Source: Streptomyces sp. WZ.A104
GTDB lineage: Bacteria > Actinomycetota > Actinomycetes > Streptomycetales > Streptomycetaceae
Assembly: GCF_002382885.1 (NCBI RefSeq)
Contig: NZ_NWVL01000053.1
Span: 1 to 58,274 of the forward strand
DNA length: 58,274 nt
Reading direction: 5' to 3'
The translations under genes were made by a program, and so were the position numbers. This document shows, in pieces, positions 36,025 to 44,388 of the stretch. Positions within the stretch are counted from its first letter, which is position 1, and every line of letters starts with the position of its first letter. Below the pieces are notes generated by a model, which saw only the letters and a list, made by a program, of their open reading frames with translations, did no database searches and was not told the origin of the DNA.

Positions 36025-36050
36025 AACAGTGACTGCGCTTGCGCTATTCC
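36025..36050 (-). promoter_or_regulatory. SigR promoter (GGAAT-N18-GTT) of the thioredoxin gene
   Basis: On the minus strand, GGAAT (36050-36046) is followed by exactly 18 bases and GTT (36027-36025), the sigma-R consensus. The start codon lies about 55 bases downstream. This predicts control by the SigR/RsrA thiol-redox switch. Confidence 0.8.
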
Positions 36051-36096
36051 GCCTGCCCATGTGGCCGGGGCGCACACCCGCGACGACACTGTTTCC

Positions 36097-37545
36097 ATGA
36101 CTGACGCAGGGAAGATCCCCGAGTACTCCCCGTACGACGTAGTGGTCGTCGGTGCCGGTCCGGTGGGGGAGAACGTGGCCGACCGGGCCCGCGCCGCCGG
36201 ACTCTCCACGGCGGTGGTGGAGTCCGAGCTCATCGGAGGCGAGTGCTCCTACTGGGCCTGCATGCCGAGCAAGGCGCTGCTGCGCCCCGTCGTGGCCCGC
36301 GCCGACGCCCGCCGTGTCCCCGGACTGAGCGCGGCCGTGCAGGGCCCCCTGGACGTGCGGGCGGTCCTCGCCCACCGGGACGACGAGGCGAGCCACTGGA
36401 AGGACGACGGTCAGCTCGCCTGGCTGGAGGACATCGGAGCGGACGTCTTCCGCGGTACGGGACGGCTCACCGGCCCCCGTGAGGTCTCCGTCACCACCGC
36501 CGACGGCACCGGGCACCGGCTCACCGCCCGGCACGCCGTCGCCGTCTGCACCGGCACCCGGGCCGTCGTCCCCGACCTCCCCGGCGTCGCCGACGCCCGC
36601 CCGTGGACCAGCCGCGAGGCCACCAGCGCCAAGGAGGCACCCGGGCGGCTCGTGATCGTCGGCGGGGGAGTCGTGGGCGTGGAGATGGCGACCGTCTGGC
36701 AGGCGCTGGGCTCCGAGGTGACGCTGCTGATCCGGGGCAAGGGCCTGCTCCCGAAGATGGAGCCCTTCGCGGGCCAGCTGGTGGCCGAGGCGCTGACGGA
36801 GGCCGGTGCCACGATCCGTACCGGCGTCTCCGTCACCGCCGTGCACCGCCCCGCACCGGACGGCCCCGTCACCGTGGAGCTGGACGACGGCGGCCGGGTC
36901 GAGGCCGACGAGATCCTCTTCGCCACCGGCCGGGCCCCGCGCACGGACGACCTGGGCCTGGAGACGATCGGCCTGGAACCCGGCTCCTGGCTCACCGTGG
37001 ACGACAGCTGCCGCGTCGAGGGCACGGACTGGCTGTACGCGGTCGGGGACGTCAACCACCGCGCACTGCTCACCCACCAGGGCAAGTACCAGGCCCGCAT
37101 CGCGGGCGCCGCGATCGCCGCCCGAGCCCAGCGGGTCCCCCTCCTCGAAACCGACCGCTGGGGCGCCCACGCGGCCACCGCCGACCATGCCGCCGTCCCC
37201 CAGGTCGTCTTCACCGATCCCGAGGCCGCATCCGTGGGCCTCACCCTCGCCGAGGCCGAACGCACCGGCCACCGCGTCCGCGCCGTCGACCACGACCTCG
37301 CCGCCGTGGCGGGCTCCGGCCTCTACGCCGACGGCTACCGGGGCCGCGCCCGGATGATCGTGGACCTGGACCGCGAGATCCTGCTCGGCGTCACCTTCGT
37401 CGGCCCTGGCATCGGGGAGCTCCTGCACTCGGCGACGGTCGCGGTCGCGGGCGAGGTCCCCATCGACCGCCTGTGGCACGCGGTTCCCGCGTACCCGACG
37501 ATCAGTGAGGTGTGGCTGCGGCTGCTGGAGGCGTATCGGGGCTGA
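36097..37545 (+). CDS. Pyridine nucleotide-disulfide oxidoreductase family protein, C-terminal His replaced
   Basis: A 482-aa two-dinucleotide-fold flavoprotein. The FAD loop is VVVVGAGPVGENVADRAR, the redox pair is GGECSYWACMPSK (Cys50, Cys55), the NAD(P) loop is VIVGGGVVGVEMA, and WLYAVGDV is the second FAD contact. The dimerisation domain ends VPAYPTISEVW, where normal disulfide reductases have HPT(x)SE. The catalytic His position is Tyr466, so ordinary lipoamide/mycothione-type turnover is doubtful. Divergence from a SigR-controlled thioredoxin suggests a redox role. It is similar in outline to mercuric or dihydrolipoamide reductases, and the substrate is unknown. Confidence 0.85.
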   Translation: MTDAGKIPEYSPYDVVVVGAGPVGENVADRARAAGLSTAVVESELIGGECSYWACMPSKALLRPVVARADARRVPGLSAAVQGPLDVRAVLAHRDDEASHWKDDGQLAWLEDIGADVFRGTGRLTGPREVSVTTADGTGHRLTARHAVAVCTGTRAVVPDLPGVADARPWTSREATSAKEAPGRLVIVGGGVVGVEMATVWQALGSEVTLLIRGKGLLPKMEPFAGQLVAEALTEAGATIRTGVSVTAVHRPAPDGPVTVELDDGGRVEADEILFATGRAPRTDDLGLETIGLEPGSWLTVDDSCRVEGTDWLYAVGDVNHRALLTHQGKYQARIAGAAIAARAQRVPLLETDRWGAHAATADHAAVPQVVFTDPEAASVGLTLAEAERTGHRVRAVDHDLAAVAGSGLYADGYRGRARMIVDLDREILLGVTFVGPGIGELLHSATVAVAGEVPIDRLWHAVPAYPTISEVWLRLLEAYRG

Positions 37546-37650
37546 GGGCCTGCATCCTGCCGGGCGCGGCCTCGTACGACGCGTACGCAAGGCTCCGGCG
37601 TCGCCCGCCCCCGTCTCGCCTACGGTACGGCGGGACCTCGGCTCACCCGA

Positions 37651-37688
37651 CGGAGAGGGCCCCGGCGTTCACGCCGGGGCCCTCTCCG
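37651..37688. terminator. Bidirectional terminator, oxidoreductase / AGCS symporter
   Basis: A perfect 17-bp stem (CGGAGAGGGCCCCGGCG, 37651-37667, with 37672-37688) and a TTCA loop, between convergent genes. Confidence 0.88.
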
Positions 37689-37724
37689 TGTGCGGGCACC
37701 GTGACCGGTGCGCCGGAGTCCTTG

Positions 37725-39257
37725 TCAGACGTTCACCTTCGTCTGCTCCTCGGCATCGTCCCCGCCCGTTCCGCCGGTGTTCCGGGTGCGGACGTACTCA
37801 AGGAACTTGTCGAGTTCGCGCTTGACGAGGGGGGCGAGCAGGTAGAGGCCGACGATGTTGATGACGGCGAGGGTGAAGAGCACCGCGTCGGCGAGGTCGA
37901 TGAGGGTCTGCAGGGTGAGCAGGGACCCGGCGACGGCGAACAGGGTGTAGAGGATCTTGTAGATGGTCTCGCTGGTGCGGCTGCGGCCGAAGAGGTACGT
38001 CCAGGACTTGAGGCCGTAGTAGCCCCAGGTGAGGACCGTGGAGATCGCGAAGAGGATCACTGCGACGGTCAGGACGTACGGGAACCAGGGCAGCACGGTG
38101 GCGAAGGCGTCCGAGGTGATCGTCACGCCGCCGATGGACTCTCCGCCGCGGGCCTCGCCCCAGCTGGCGGGGTTGGCGATGACGATGGTCAGCGCCGTCA
38201 TGGTGCAGATGACGACCGTGTCGATGAACGGCTCCAGCAGGGCGACCAGGCCCTCACTGGCGGGGTGCTTGGTCTTGACCGCGGAGTGGGCGATCGGCGC
38301 GGAGCCGAGACCGGCCTCGTTGGAGAACGCGGCCCGCTTGAACCCGATGATCAGTGCGCCGAGCACACCGCCCGCGACGCCCTCGGGGTTGAACGCGCCC
38401 TCGATGATCGTGCTGATCGCGGCGGGCACCGCGGTGACGTTGACGAGGATGACGACGAGGCAGGCGGCGATGTAGATGCCGGCCATCGCGGGGATGAGCC
38501 GGCTGGTGACCTGGGCGATGGAGCGGATGCCGCCGAGCAGGACGATGCCGACGAGGGCGGCGATGAGGATGCCGAAGAAGAGCGCCCCGCCGGAGGAGCC
38601 CATCGCGCCGCTCTCGCCGCCGGTGACGGAGACGAGCTGCGCGTAGGACTGGTTGACCTGGAAGAGGTTGCCGCCGAAGAGCCCGAAGAACAGGATCATG
38701 ATCGAGGCGAGGACGGCGAGGGCCTTGCCGAGGGTCTTGCCGTTGTTGCCGAAGCGCTCGGCCAGCCCCTTGGGCAGGTAGTACATCGGCCCGCCGGAGA
38801 CGGTGCCGTCGGCGTGGACCTCGCGGTACTTCACGCCGAGGGTGACCTCGACGAACTTGGTGGCCATACCGAGGAGACCGCAGAGGATCATCCAGAACGT
38901 GGCTCCGGCGCCGCCGATGGAGACGGCGACGGCCACACCGGCGATGTTGCCGAGGCCGACCGTGCCGGAGACCGCGGCGGTCAGCGCCTGGAAGTGGTTG
39001 ACCTCGCCCGCCGAGTCCTTGTCGTCGTACTTGCCGCGCACCACGTCGACCGCGAGGCGGAACTTGCGTACCTGGACGAACCCGAACCAGCCGGTGAAGA
39101 CCAGACCCGCCACCACCAGCCAGGTGACGATGAGCGGCACCTCCGCCCCGGCGATGGTCACGGAGTAGAAGACGATCCCGCCCAGCCAGTCGGCTATGGG
39201 CTCGAAGAACCCGCTGACGGATTCGTCGATGTTCTGGGTGATGGAGTCGAGTGTCAC
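37725..39257 (-). CDS. Alanine/glycine:cation symporter (AGCS family)
   Basis: A 510-aa membrane protein with about 11 hydrophobic segments. AGCS motifs include NHFQALTAAVSGTVGLGNIAGVAVAVSIGGAGATFWMI, DGTVSGGPMYYL and AAFSNEAGLGSAPIAHSAVKTKHPASEGLVA. It imports alanine or glycine with sodium. It starts at a GTG preceded by GAGG. A Crp-like box with a candidate promoter lies 190-240 bp upstream, so its 5' leader would be long. A large open frame on the other strand is its shadow. Confidence 0.92.
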   Translation of the reverse strand: MTLDSITQNIDESVSGFFEPIADWLGGIVFYSVTIAGAEVPLIVTWLVVAGLVFTGWFGFVQVRKFRLAVDVVRGKYDDKDSAGEVNHFQALTAAVSGTVGLGNIAGVAVAVSIGGAGATFWMILCGLLGMATKFVEVTLGVKYREVHADGTVSGGPMYYLPKGLAERFGNNGKTLGKALAVLASIMILFFGLFGGNLFQVNQSYAQLVSVTGGESGAMGSSGGALFFGILIAALVGIVLLGGIRSIAQVTSRLIPAMAGIYIAACLVVILVNVTAVPAAISTIIEGAFNPEGVAGGVLGALIIGFKRAAFSNEAGLGSAPIAHSAVKTKHPASEGLVALLEPFIDTVVICTMTALTIVIANPASWGEARGGESIGGVTITSDAFATVLPWFPYVLTVAVILFAISTVLTWGYYGLKSWTYLFGRSRTSETIYKILYTLFAVAGSLLTLQTLIDLADAVLFTLAVINIVGLYLLAPLVKRELDKFLEYVRTRNTGGTGGDDAEEQTKVNV

Positions 39258-40192
39258 GTGGGCTACCTCGATGACGCAGGGCCGGCAGAGGGTTCTGTGC
39301 CGGTGGGTGTGCGGTGGGGGGATGCACGAACGTCGTTGTCCGGTGGGGGTGCGAGAAGCCGCGTGGGTACGCGGACCGCGGTCGCTCCGGTCGTGGTCCG
39401 GCTGGCTACCGGTCGTTCACAGCGGCGGCTGTTCCGCCTGCGGAGTGGGGAATTTTTACCACGCCCCTTACAGAACGTTTAGTGACATGGGTCACATAGC
39501 TGACAATCTCCCGCTCCGCCATGGGGCGGGTGACCGGATCGTTATCCGCCATCGGAAGTCTGTTTATCGGACACCTATCGGACGTCTCTCATTTGAGTGG
39601 TGAGGTGTCACTCAGGGTCACGCTTGGCTCGCCTCGCGACGGCGGGCCGTGGTGCGGTCGCCCGGCGACACGGCTGCGCGGGGCATCAGCCGGTCGGCCC
39701 GTCGTGTCCCGCGGGCGGGACGGGTCCTGCGGCCGGGCGGCGACGCGTGCTGGGGCGGCTTCTTCTCAAGGGCATGGTGAAACCTCTGAAGTGCTCACGG
39801 GGCAGGAGAAGGCGGTTGCCCTCTCCTGCGCCGACCAGGCTTCCCGGCACACCGGCGCCCCGAGGCGCGTGCGCACATCGTAGTGGCGACTCTCCGGTAG
39901 CACACGGGGCCGGACGTGACCGTGTCCGCCGCGCGGGACTCCGGCGATGCCGGGCTCGTGGCCCGCGGATGCCAAGCTCCGAGACGGAGGGTGCCCGGCG
40001 TGCTCATGTTGGCCCGTCGGGCCCGGTTCGGATTCAGCATCCTCGGTGATCCAGGGCCTCCGTCGGTCCTCCCTGTGACAGTCGCGGGCCTCTGCCCGGA
40101 GCGGGCGAGGGGTCCGGCCGGCCGTCACAGGCAGGGGCCGTGGTGCGGACCGGTGGGCCCGGATTCGTGTTTACCGGATCAGTGGACCCGGA
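39258..40192. other. 935-bp region without a credible gene
   Basis: Short open frames here on both strands have no domain, no ribosome site and Arg/Gly/Pro-rich shadow composition. The stretch 39445-39600 is clearly richer in A+T and holds the promoter elements described for the AGCS gene. The right end (40168-40200) carries two direct copies of GGATCAGTGG just beyond the dimethylargininase stop. A long-loop CCTGTGAC/GTCACAGG stem lies at about 40072-40130. Confidence 0.6.
39452..39495 (-). promoter_or_regulatory. Crp-like site and candidate promoter of the AGCS symporter gene
   Basis: GTGACATGGGTCAC (39482-39495) fits the Streptomyces Crp pattern GTG-N6-GNCAC and is a GTGAC-N4-GTCAC dyad. 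On the minus strand TAAAAAT (39458-39452) can serve as -10. The centre of the dyad then lies about 42 bases before the expected start, the classic class II activator position. Confidence 0.5.
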
Positions 40193-41005
40193 TCAGTGGG
40201 CCCGGCGGAGCTCCAGCGTGCAGCACTTCACGCTGCCGCCCGCCTTGAGGAGCTCCGAGAGGTCCACGCCGATCGGGTTGAAGCCCCGGTCGCGGAGCTG
40301 GTCGGCCAGGCCGGTCGCGTTCTGTGGGAGTACCACGTTGTGGCCGTCCGACGTCGCGTTCAGCCCGAACGCCGCGGCGTCGGCGGCGGAGGCGAGGACC
40401 GCGTCCGGGAACAGGCGCTCCAGCACGGCCCGGCTGCCGGGGGAGAAGGCGCCCGGGTAGTAGGCGACCGTGTTCTCGTCGAGCACCGTCAGGGCGGTGT
40501 CCAGGTGGTAGTAGTCGGGGTCGACGAGCTGCAGTCCGATCACCGGACGTCCGAAGAACTCCTGCGCCTCGTCGTGGGAGCGCGGGTCGCTGCGGAAGCC
40601 GGTGCCCGCCAACAGCCAGTTCCCGGCGGGGAGATAGTCGCCCTCCCCCTCGTTGGTGAAGGCGGCCGTGCGCAGCTCCGGAAAGCCGTTGTCGCGCAGC
40701 CAGTCGTGGTAGGCCGGACCTTCCGCTATGCGTTCGGCGTCACGGAACCGGGCCACGAGGGCCCGGCCCGCGATGACGGTCGCGCCGTTGGCGGCGAAGA
40801 CCATGTCGGGAAGGCCGGGGACGGGGTCGATCGTGTCGACGGTGTGCCCGAGGTTCAGGTAGACCTCGCGCAGCCGCTCCCACTGGGCGATGGCCAGTGG
40901 GGTGTCGACGGGCTTCGTCGGGTCCATCCAGGGGTTGATGGAGTAGACCACGTCGAAGTGGGTGGGCCGGCACATGAGGTAGCGCCGGGCACGTGCGGTA
41001 CGCAT
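40193..41005 (-). CDS. ddaH: Dimethylargininase / amidinotransferase-family hydrolase
   Basis: A 270-aa single-domain pentein-fold enzyme. It has FDVVYSINPWMDPT at the N-terminus, PDMVFAANGATVI, FTNEGEGDYLP, the catalytic His in YYHLDTALTVLD and the nucleophile Cys in GGSVKCCTLEL (Cys261 or Cys262). It should hydrolyse N-omega-methylarginine, or a related guanidino compound, to citrulline or ornithine products. In many Streptomyces this gene is followed by rocD, which is absent here. It diverges from an amidohydrolase gene across an iron-box-like dyad. Confidence 0.85.
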   Translation of the reverse strand: MRTARARRYLMCRPTHFDVVYSINPWMDPTKPVDTPLAIAQWERLREVYLNLGHTVDTIDPVPGLPDMVFAANGATVIAGRALVARFRDAERIAEGPAYHDWLRDNGFPELRTAAFTNEGEGDYLPAGNWLLAGTGFRSDPRSHDEAQEFFGRPVIGLQLVDPDYYHLDTALTVLDENTVAYYPGAFSPGSRAVLERLFPDAVLASAADAAAFGLNATSDGHNVVLPQNATGLADQLRDRGFNPIGVDLSELLKAGGSVKCCTLELRRAH

Positions 41006-41103
41006 GGGTGGGTCCCGATCGTCAGGGGCGGTCGGTGAGGCAGCCGCTCATCGAGGTGAAGTGCTCGGTCCGGGAGGGCTTGGGCGATCAATTGGCGCCT
41101 CAG

Positions 41104-41122
41104 TAAAGCAAGGCTTACCTAA
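41104..41122. promoter_or_regulatory. Iron-box-like dyad (DmdR/DtxR type) between ddaH and the amidohydrolase gene
   Basis: The 19-bp stretch TAAAGCAAGGCTTACCTAA matches the Streptomyces iron box TTAGGTTAGGCTCACCTAA well in its right half (AGGCTTACCTAA, 11 of 12) and about 13 of 19 overall. It sits in an AT-rich divergent promoter region. Iron-dependent repression of one or both genes is suggested. Confidence 0.45.
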
Positions 41123-41254
41123 CAACACAACGGCCGTTAATGGCCAAGGCTGTTGACACCGAGGGGCGGGCCACTGTCCACTCCATCCCGTCGGCAGATG
41201 GGGGAGTCGGGGGTGCGGATCGCCGTCCCCGGACCCGCGAGGGACGGACCGGTC

Positions 41255-42823
41255 ATGCTCTGTACGAGGCTGACGAACGCTCACATCCTCACGATGGACC
41301 CGGGTCACCCGGTCGCCCACGACCTCGGCATCTGGCGGGGGCGGATCGTCGGCGTGGGCGAGGCGGTGACCTCCCTGCCCGCCCGCGAGATCCTCGACCT
41401 CGGAGGCGCCACCGTACTGCCCGGCTTTATCGACAGCCATGTCCACCTGGCCTGGGCCGGGTTGAAGGCCGGGACACCGAGCGTCGCACCGTGCGAGCGG
41501 GTCGAGGACATCCTCGCCGTGGTGGACGCGGCCGCCCGCCGTCCGGCGCCGTCCGGCGCCTGGGTGGAGCTCGCCGGGTACGACCAGCGGGCGCTGGGCC
41601 GCCACCTCACCGCCGCCGAACTGGACCGGGTCAGCCACGGTCGCAAGGTCTTCCTGATGCACGACTCCGGGCACGCCTGTGTGGTCAACACCGCCGTGCT
41701 GGAGCTGCTGCCGGCCGAGATCCCGCACGAGCAGGGTTTCCTCGCCGAGAGCGCCATGACCGCCGCCCGCAGGCTGCGGCTGCCCTACTCGCAGGAGGAG
41801 CTGGCCGACGCGATCGAGGTGGCCGCCCGCGGCTGTCTCGACGAGGGCGTCACGGCCTGCGCCGAGGCGGGTATCGGCGGCGGCCTCCTCGGCCACAGCC
41901 CCGTCGAACTCGGCGCCTACCAACTGCTGCGGGACCGGGGCCGCCTGCCCCTGCGGGTCCAGCTCATGGCCTCCGGCGACACTCTGCGGCCGCGCGCCGC
42001 GCACGCCGACGACGGCTTCATCCGGGCCCTGGACCTCGGCCTGCGCACCGGGTTCGGTGACGACTGGCTGTCGCTGGGCGCGCTCAAGATCTACACCGAC
42101 GGCGGGATGATGGCGCGTACGGCCGCGCTGACCTCCCCGTACGAGGGCACGGCCGGCGACACCGGCCGGTTCCAGGACGACCCCGAGCGCCTCGCCGCCC
42201 TCATCGTCGACGGGCACCTCGCCGGATGGCAGCTCGCCGTCCACGCCATCGGTGACCGCGCCGCCGACCTGGCCCTGGACGCCCTGGAGCGGGCCCAGAA
42301 ACTGCGGCCCCGGCCGGACGCCCGCCACCGTATCGAGCACGCGGGGCTGATCCGGCCCGACCAGCTGCCCCGCTTCGCAGCCCTCGGCGTGAGCGCTGTG
42401 ATCCAGCCCAACTTCCTGCGCTCCTTCGGTGACGACTACGCGACGGTGATGGGGGAGGAGCGGTCCGGCTGGATGTACCGGGGCCGGGGCTTCCTGGATC
42501 ACGGGGTCGCCCTGGTCGGCAGCTCCGACCGGCCCGTCACGGACGGCTCACCGCTGCGGGCGATCCAGTTCATGGTCGAACGCACCTCCGCCTCGGGCCG
42601 CCTCATAGGCCCCGGCGAGGCCGTCACCGTCGACGAGGCGCTGCGCGCCTACACGGTCGCCGGAGCCCGTGCCTGCCACTGGGAGCGCACGGCGGGCGCT
42701 CTGACCCCCGGCAGCCGCGCCGACCTGGTGGTCCTGGGTGACGACCCGCGCCGGGTGGACCCCTCGCGGATCGGGGCCATCGAGATCCTGAGGACCTTCG
42801 TGGACGGGGTGCAGGCCTCCTGA
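41255..42823 (+). CDS. Amidohydrolase (YtcJ-like, amidohydrolase 3 family)
   Basis: A 522-aa metal-dependent hydrolase. The first metal site is PGFIDSHVHLAWAG. GALKIYTDGGMMARTAAL carries the lysine-type ligand. HAIGDRAADLALDALE, HRIEHAGLI and GSSDRPVTDGSPL supply the remaining His and Asp ligands. YtcJ-like enzymes deacylate or hydrolyse amides and formamides, and the substrate is not known here. The ATG at 41255 was chosen as the start because the beta-sandwich begins just after it (CTRLTNAHILTMDP). A longer open frame upstream overlaps the promoter dyad. Confidence 0.85.
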   Translation: MLCTRLTNAHILTMDPGHPVAHDLGIWRGRIVGVGEAVTSLPAREILDLGGATVLPGFIDSHVHLAWAGLKAGTPSVAPCERVEDILAVVDAAARRPAPSGAWVELAGYDQRALGRHLTAAELDRVSHGRKVFLMHDSGHACVVNTAVLELLPAEIPHEQGFLAESAMTAARRLRLPYSQEELADAIEVAARGCLDEGVTACAEAGIGGGLLGHSPVELGAYQLLRDRGRLPLRVQLMASGDTLRPRAAHADDGFIRALDLGLRTGFGDDWLSLGALKIYTDGGMMARTAALTSPYEGTAGDTGRFQDDPERLAALIVDGHLAGWQLAVHAIGDRAADLALDALERAQKLRPRPDARHRIEHAGLIRPDQLPRFAALGVSAVIQPNFLRSFGDDYATVMGEERSGWMYRGRGFLDHGVALVGSSDRPVTDGSPLRAIQFMVERTSASGRLIGPGEAVTVDEALRAYTVAGARACHWERTAGALTPGSRADLVVLGDDPRRVDPSRIGAIEILRTFVDGVQAS

Positions 42824-42841
42824 GTCTGCCCCCCCCGGCCG

Positions 42842-42863
42842 GCCCGTGGTGCGACCACCGGGC
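42842..42863 (+). terminator. Possible terminator after the amidohydrolase gene
   Basis: GCCCGTGGT (42842-42850) pairs with ACCACCGGGC (42854-42863) with one bulged base and a 3-nt loop, 19 bp after the stop. Confidence 0.45.
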
Positions 42864-42956
42864 GACTTCAACTCCTGCCGCGGCAAATCCACTTGGGGTT
42901 GACGGCGCACTGCCCCCTGCCTGCGGTCGCCGGTGCGGCGGAAGCCGAGGCGGCGC

Positions 42957-42989
42957 GGTGGAGGGGCGGTGGAGGGGCGGTGGAGGGGC
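42957..42989 (+). repeat. Tandem repeat, three copies of GGTGGAGGGGC
   Basis: Three exact 11-bp units lie end to end in the intergenic region before the MraY/WecA-like gene. Such a run can vary in copy number by slippage. Confidence 0.85.
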
Positions 42990-43113
42990 GGCGCCCGAAC
43001 AATACGCGCCCCTTTTCGTGTTATTTGGGATGTATGGGGACATTGGCCCGTAGGTTGGGGAGAAACGCCACCCGAGTGGCGTCCCGTGTCCCCGACGAGG
43101 AAAGGCAGGGCAG

Positions 43114-44388
43114 GTGAACGTGCTGGGGATCATCGCCTCCGGTGTGGCCGCGCTGTTCATCACGGTCGTACTCGCCAAGGGCGCCCGCCGCGCGGCGCTC
43201 CGGCTCCCCGTCCCGTACGAACCCGGCGGGCGGGCCCCACGGACCCGGCGCCGGGCCATGGGCGGTGCGACGGTCGTCCTCGGTGTCGGTACGGCGGCCG
43301 GCGGGGCCCTGTGGCTCGGTGCGGTGGACGGCTCCGCGGACCCGGTGGCGGGGATGCTCGCCGGGGCCGCGATCGTGGCCGCTCTCGGGCTGGTCCACGA
43401 CCTCAAGCCGCTGCGGGCCGCCCTCCGCCTCGCCGTTCAGTGGGCGGCCGCGGTCCTCGTCGTCTGCCTCGCGGATCTGTCACCGGCGGCGGGCGCCCTG
43501 GCCGTGCTCTGGATCGTGCTCGTCACCAACGCCTTCGCCCTGCTGGACCACTCCGACGGGGCCCTGCCCGCTGTCGGCATCGTCACCGCCTCCGGGCTGC
43601 TCGCCTGCGCGGCCCTCGACGGCGGTACCGGACCGGCCCTTCTCCCGGCCGCCCTCGCCGCGGGCCTCATCGGCTTCCTGCCCCACAGCTGGCGCCCCGC
43701 TCGCCTCCACCTGGGCGGGTGCGGCGCGCAGTTCACCGGATTCGTCCTGGCGTCCTCCGGTGCGCTGATCCAGGCGGTCACCCCGTCCGGGCGCGCCGCG
43801 TGGGCCGCGCTGCCGGTGCTGGCGACGGTGGCCCTCGCCGACGCCGCCCTCGTCGTGATCTCCCGTCGCCGCGCCGGGCGTTCCCCGCTGCGGGACGCGG
43901 AGGACCACATCGCGCACCGACTGCGCCGGGTCCGCGTCACCGTGCCGGGGACGGCGATCCTCCTGGCCCTCTGGGCGGGCGTGTCGGTGGCGGCCGGAAC
44001 GCTGGTGTACGCGCAGGTGCTGCACCCCGCCCTCCTCCTCGTACCGTCGGCCGGGACCGTGGCCGCCGTGCTCGCCCTGCTGAGGATTCCGGCGTACTCC
44101 GCCCTGCCCCGCCCCGCCGCCCGGCGCACCCCGACGGGACGCGCCAAGGGCGCCACGCCCACGGCCCCCACGCCGAGCTGCACCCGGCTCGCGCCTGCCG
44201 CATCGGCCGCCCCGTCCGGGCCCGGGGCCCCCGCCCTCGCGAGGCCCACGCCGGTCACCCCCGCACCCGCCCCCGCGAAACCCGAGCCGATCACCTCCGC
44301 CCCCGCCTTCACCGCCGCGGGTCACCCCACCGTGCCTCCGCCCCCCGCCGGCCGTTCCGTCGCTCCCCTCGCCGCCGAGCGGAGCTGA
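43114..44388 (+). CDS. MraY/WecA-like membrane protein with degenerate catalytic motifs
   Basis: A 424-aa protein (GTG start with GGCAGGGCAG before it) with about 9-10 hydrophobic segments in the first 330 residues and a Pro/Ala-rich tail (about 335-424). The layout resembles prenyl-phosphate sugar-phosphate transferases, and motif remnants are visible. These include LGLVHDLKPLRAALRLAVQ where the family has DD, TNAFALLDHSDGALPAVG where it has NxxNxxDgxDG, and SRRRAGRSPLRDAEDHIAHRL where it has DHxHHRL. Key Asp, Asn and His residues are substituted, so enzymatic activity is doubtful. The last 80 bp overlap the end of the convergent glycosyltransferase gene. Confidence 0.7.
   Translation: MNVLGIIASGVAALFITVVLAKGARRAALRLPVPYEPGGRAPRTRRRAMGGATVVLGVGTAAGGALWLGAVDGSADPVAGMLAGAAIVAALGLVHDLKPLRAALRLAVQWAAAVLVVCLADLSPAAGALAVLWIVLVTNAFALLDHSDGALPAVGIVTASGLLACAALDGGTGPALLPAALAAGLIGFLPHSWRPARLHLGGCGAQFTGFVLASSGALIQAVTPSGRAAWAALPVLATVALADAALVVISRRRAGRSPLRDAEDHIAHRLRRVRVTVPGTAILLALWAGVSVAAGTLVYAQVLHPALLLVPSAGTVAAVLALLRIPAYSALPRPAARRTPTGRAKGATPTAPTPSCTRLAPAASAAPSGPGAPALARPTPVTPAPAPAKPEPITSAPAFTAAGHPTVPPPPAGRSVAPLAAERS

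Noticed and set aside
37512..39482. 656-aa plus-strand frame opposite the AGCS symporter
   Set aside because: Asp/Glu/Gly-rich antisense shadow of a conserved transporter.
39597..40128. Open frames on both strands in the empty region
   Set aside because: Arg/Pro-rich, no family, no start signal; treated as non-coding.
40168..40200. Direct GGATCAGTGG repeats as an attachment site
   Set aside because: Only two short copies, no integrase, and no sign of inserted DNA.
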